From positions 21,054,500 to 21,118,499 of the forward strand of contig NC_132912.1 in assembly GCF_047675955.1 (NCBI RefSeq): a DNA stretch of 64,000 nucleotides, read 5' to 3'. This document shows, piece after piece, positions 60,797 through 64,000 of this stretch. The notes below the pieces were generated by a model, which saw only the letters and a program-made list of their open reading frames with translations, ran no database searches and was not told where the DNA came from. Source of the stretch: Chlorocebus sabaeus. Lineage: Eukaryota > Chordata > Mammalia > Primates > Cercopithecidae. The stretch's first letter is position 1. Each line of letters opens with the position of its first letter. The position numbers and the translations under genes are program-made.

Positions 60797-61100
60797 TTTT
60801 TTTTTTTTTTTTTTTGAGACAGGGTCTCACTCTGTTACCCAGGCTAGAGTACAGTGGCATGATCTCACCTCACTGTAGCCTTGAACTCCTGAGCTCAAGC
60901 CATTCTCCCACATCAGCCACCCGAGTAGCTGAAACTACAGGCATGTACCACCATGCCCAGCTAATTTGTTGTATTTTTAGTAGAGGTGGGGGTTTCACCA
61001 TGTTGCCCAGGCTGGTCTCGAACTCCTGAGCTCAAGCGATCCGCCCGCCTTGGCCTCCCAAAGTGCTAAGATTACAGGTGTGAGCCACAAACCCAGCCCA
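60797..61100 (-). repeat. Alu, full-length, antisense, abutting the previous Alu
   Basis: T19 run, 'gagacagggtctcactctg', ending 'gtgagccacaaacccagcc'. No spacer separates it from its neighbour. Confidence 0.95.
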
Positions 61101-61754
61101 GAATTATTTTTTTAAAAAGAAGAAAAAGAACCAGAAAGAAGAAAGTAGGTGAAATAAATATTTCTCTTCTGAAACAAGAATGGCAAACCCATGGTGGAAA
61201 CACAATGGTAATATTTTGTGCTACAAATCCAGGAAGGGGCCCAGCAAGCCAACAATTAAAACGCTAAGGGCAAATCCTCCCAAAAGCCCAGTAGTTTCTT
61301 TGCTTCTTTAAAATGGTTGGAGACGGACTGAGAGGGTCACTTGCTGATAATTGGAGAAGCTGTACATGAAGAGCTTATTTTTCCTCTTCAATACCCTGAA
61401 ACAACGCGACCTAAGAGGGGCTCCGCCTCTATTTGATTACCTGGCTCTCTGGCAGTGAACCTTAGTGATCTGTGATGTTACACCTGATGGCAATGATTTC
61501 ACATCACCAGCCTGACACAGTGAGGTGACAGGGGTTGCTTTGTCCTTGCTGAGCCAAATCCTTCCAGGAGCATGATACAGTCGCCCAAAAGTGAGAGACT
61601 GGCCACTGGTCTGCAGCATGGCCTATCCGTCCAGAGGGAGGCCCTCATTTTCCTCAACTCTTAGCTTCAGCAATGTCAGCCATGTCACAGGATGATTGAT
61701 TTCTCAAGCTAGGGCATCATCCATTTAAATCGTCCGTCCACTTGAATTTAGCTA
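61101..61754. other. Unique intronic sequence
   Basis: No gene or named repeat recognised. Confidence 0.5.
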
Positions 61755-63075
61755 CCCTCAGAAAATATTTGCAAATCATACATCTAATAAGGGACTGATA
61801 GCCGGAATATAAAGAACTACAACTCAACAACAAAATAACGAACAACCCCACTTTAAAAAGGGCAGAGGACTGGAATAGATATTTCTTCAAAGAAAATAGA
61901 CAAATGACCAATAACCACATATGAAAGATGTTCTACATCAAGGATCATTAGGGAAATGCAAATCAAACCCACAATGAGACATGACGGCACACCCATTACA
62001 ATGGCCATGATTTTCAAAAAGGAAGAAAATAACAGGTCTTGGTGAGGATGTAGAGAAACTGGAACTTTTATGCATTATCAGTGGTAATTTAAAACCGTAC
62101 AGCTGTTATGAAAAACTGTATAGCAATTCCTCAAAAAATTAAATATAGAATTACCAGCCGAGCGTGGTGGCTCACACCTGTAACCCCAGCACTTAGGGAG
62201 GCCAAGGAGGGTGAATCACCTGAGGTCAGGAGTTGCAGACCGGCTTGGCCAACATGGCGAAACCCTGTCTCTATTAAAAACACAAAAAAATTAGCCGGGC
62301 ATGGTGGTGCACACCTGTAATCCCAGCTACTCAGGAGGCTGAGACAGGAGAATCACTTGAACCCGAGACGCAGAGGTGCAATGAGCTGAGACTGTGACAC
62401 TGCACTCCAGCCTGGGTGACAGAGTGAGACTCAGTCTAAAAAAAGAAAAAAATAAAGAATTATCATACAACCCAGCAATTCTACTTCTGGGCATATAACC
62501 AGAAAAAAACTAAAGTGGGAACTCAAGCAAATATTTAAACATCTATGATCATAGCAGCCTTGTCCACAATAGATAAAAGGCAGAAGCAATCCAGGTATCC
62601 ATCAATGAATGAATCAAAAAACAGAATGTGATGTACACGTATGATGGAATACTATTCAACCTTAAAAAGGAAAGAAATTCTGACGCATACTACAACATGG
62701 ATGAACCTTAAGGACATTATAATTGAAATCAGCCAGTCACAAAAGGACAAATACTATATGAGCCCACTTATATGAGGTCCCTAGAGTGGTCAAATTCATA
62801 GAGACAGAAAATAGGCAGAGGACTTGAATGGATATTTCTCCAAAGAAGATAGACAAGTGGCCAGAGACAGAAAGCAGGATGACAGAGGGGGAAATGTGGA
62901 GTTAGTGTTTCATGGATGTGGAGTTTCAGTTGGGGAAGATGAAAAAGTTCTAGAAACAGATAGTTGCACAAAAATGTGAATATACATACTGCCACTGAAC
63001 TGTCCACTTAAAAATTGTTAAAATGGTAACTTTTATGTATGTATATCTTACCACAGTTTAAAAATATATTTAAAA
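61755..63075 (+). mobile_element. L1M LINE-1, sense, split by Alu
   Basis: Left part 61755-62155 ('ggactgatagccggaatataaag', 'aagggcagaggactggaatag', 'ttagggaaatgcaaatcaaac') and right part 62465-63075 ('acccagcaattctacttctgg', 'tggaatactattcaacc', 'aaaaattgttaaaatgg'). ORF2 remnants are full of stops. Confidence 0.9.
62156..62452 (+). repeat. Alu, full-length, sense, nested in L1M
   Basis: 'gccgagcgtggtggctcacacc' to 'gtgagactcagtc' and an A-rich tail. ATAGAATTACC before and AAAGAATTATC after are a diverged TSD. Confidence 0.95.
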
Positions 63076-64000
63076 ATAGCCACCTAAGTCCAGAAATGAT
63101 CTACAATATAATATTATATTCAAAATTAAGGTAAGTTATTGGGGTCTATCTTGCTTTTTATTCTGAACAGTATTTAAAAATCACACTTAATCTACTTTTC
63201 TTCAAAAAAAATTTAAAAATCAAAGGATCGGAGGGAAGGAAAGCTTTGTTCCTCACTCCCTTATATTTGCTATGGAGCAAGGTACATTTTAAATTGCTTT
63301 TGTTATTTGTCATTTTTATAGTTCGAATTCAGCTGATGCTCTGTTGGTTCCTGCTATCTGTTTCCCTTCTTCATTTTCTGTCCTCCCTTCCATCTCATTC
63401 ATAAATCCCCTAGCACTTGTCCCTACGTCCCACACACCTAGGAAGTGGGAGGAAATCTCTCTCCCCTGGGGTAAACATTGTTAGGCACAACAGAATTGAC
63501 AGACCTTTCAAAAACCCAAGCTATGGGCTTCCCACACCATTCACGACCACGAGAAAGTACTTTAGCTCTTAGAAAAGCAACACTACAGCAGCCACAGTTT
63601 CAAGTCCAATGGATACTGCAGAGTCGGCTGTCACAGGGACACTGAGACACATTCTAGAGCATGGATTGACTCTCAATACCAGACTATTCTGAAAGCCAGG
63701 CTGTGTGGAGAATGGATGCGGGGAGGAGATTGGAAGATGGAAATGCATTCTATAGGGGATCAAAAATAAAAGTAATGGGGAAAGCAACAATCAAAGCTGG
63801 AAGCATATCTCAAATTAGTCCTAAAATGAACACAGCAGCATGACTACAAAATAGACTCTTCCTGATGACAGACAAATGGACAAGAATGAAATGGATTTTT
63901 CTGTATCCTAAAAATCTTCATATTTTGTGTTATTTACAAGGTGTTTAACAGCCAGTAGAATGTATTCTTTTTAAAGTAATAAACCTTTCAAATTATTACA
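63076..64000. other. Unique intronic sequence
   Basis: No gene or named repeat recognised before the right edge. Confidence 0.5.

Larger units (their letters stand above)
4483..64000 (-). other. NEBL: NEBL upstream intron (partial)
   Basis: This is everything 5' (in NEBL sense) of the exon at 4398-4482. It is a very large intron filled with interspersed repeats and one processed pseudogene. I looked for the preceding LIM exon (the segment around the second zinc finger, ending ...PYCN plus GC) and did not find it, so the intron probably runs past the right edge. Intron status is inferred from the exon and from the known long introns of the LIM-nebulette transcript. Confidence 0.8.

Noticed and set aside
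1..64000. CRISPR arrays, operons, tRNA, rRNA or snRNA genes
   Set aside because: I looked for regularly spaced repeats, cloverleaf-type tRNA text and U6/7SK/Y RNA starts and saw none; all tandem arrays are microsatellites.

Overview
This window is vertebrate nuclear DNA, almost certainly human or a closely related primate. It carries about thirty Alu elements (one a young AluY with a perfect 16-bp target-site duplication), L1PA/L1PB- and L1M-type LINE-1 fragments, MIR and L2 fossils, MaLR LTRs and primate-style microsatellites. Coding density is extremely low and there are no operons, ribosome binding sites or other prokaryotic features.

The only functional coding sequence I can support is one 85-bp exon on the minus strand at 4398-4482. 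It has consensus splice sites on both sides. It encodes 28 complete codons joining the end of a LIM domain to the first nebulin-like repeat of the LIM-nebulette (LASP2) isoform of NEBL. I therefore read the window as mostly intron of NEBL, transcribed right to left (human chromosome 10p12, from memory). About 59.5 kb of upstream intron lies to the right of the exon and 4.4 kb of downstream intron to its left. I found no second exon that I can name.

Layout: 1-4.4 kb is downstream intron with three Alus; the exon follows; 4.7-6.1 kb is an L2 fossil; 6.1-13.1 kb is intron with Alus, two MIRs and a CA repeat. At 13.1-17.0 kb lies a processed pseudogene of EIF4B, on the plus strand and so antisense to NEBL, with frameshifts and a preserved 3'UTR ending in an A-rich tail. 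From 17 to 26 kb come unique intron, Alus and L1 fragments. At 26.5-28.3 kb a compound locus holds two oppositely oriented MaLR LTRs, one split by an Alu whose tail has become a roughly 490-bp purine tract rich in GGAA, followed by an L1 end. At 28.6-33.5 kb there is an LTR-like repeat, MIR, L2 and an L1 with a clear target-site duplication. At 36.1-37.5 kb there is a 355-bp inverted duplication of about 96% identity around a 618-bp spacer. From 38 to 47 kb there are L1 fragments, MIRs and Alus. At 47.5-48.4 kb an L2 reverse-transcriptase fossil, an MLT-like LTR and an AT-rich tract holding a 29-bp templated insertion occur together. The last 6 kb (58-63 kb) is an Alu cluster with nested insertions into an MLT-like LTR and an L1M.

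I see no previously undescribed multigene system. The observations most worth checking are the 355-bp inverted duplication, the 29-bp duplication in the AT tract, the GGAA microsatellite, the head-to-head LTR pair, and a candidate 43-nt cryptic exon in the NEBL sense at 51505-51547. Repeat family names come from memory of consensus sequences, not from a database search; boundaries are usually good to about 10 bp for Alus and 50 bp for old elements.
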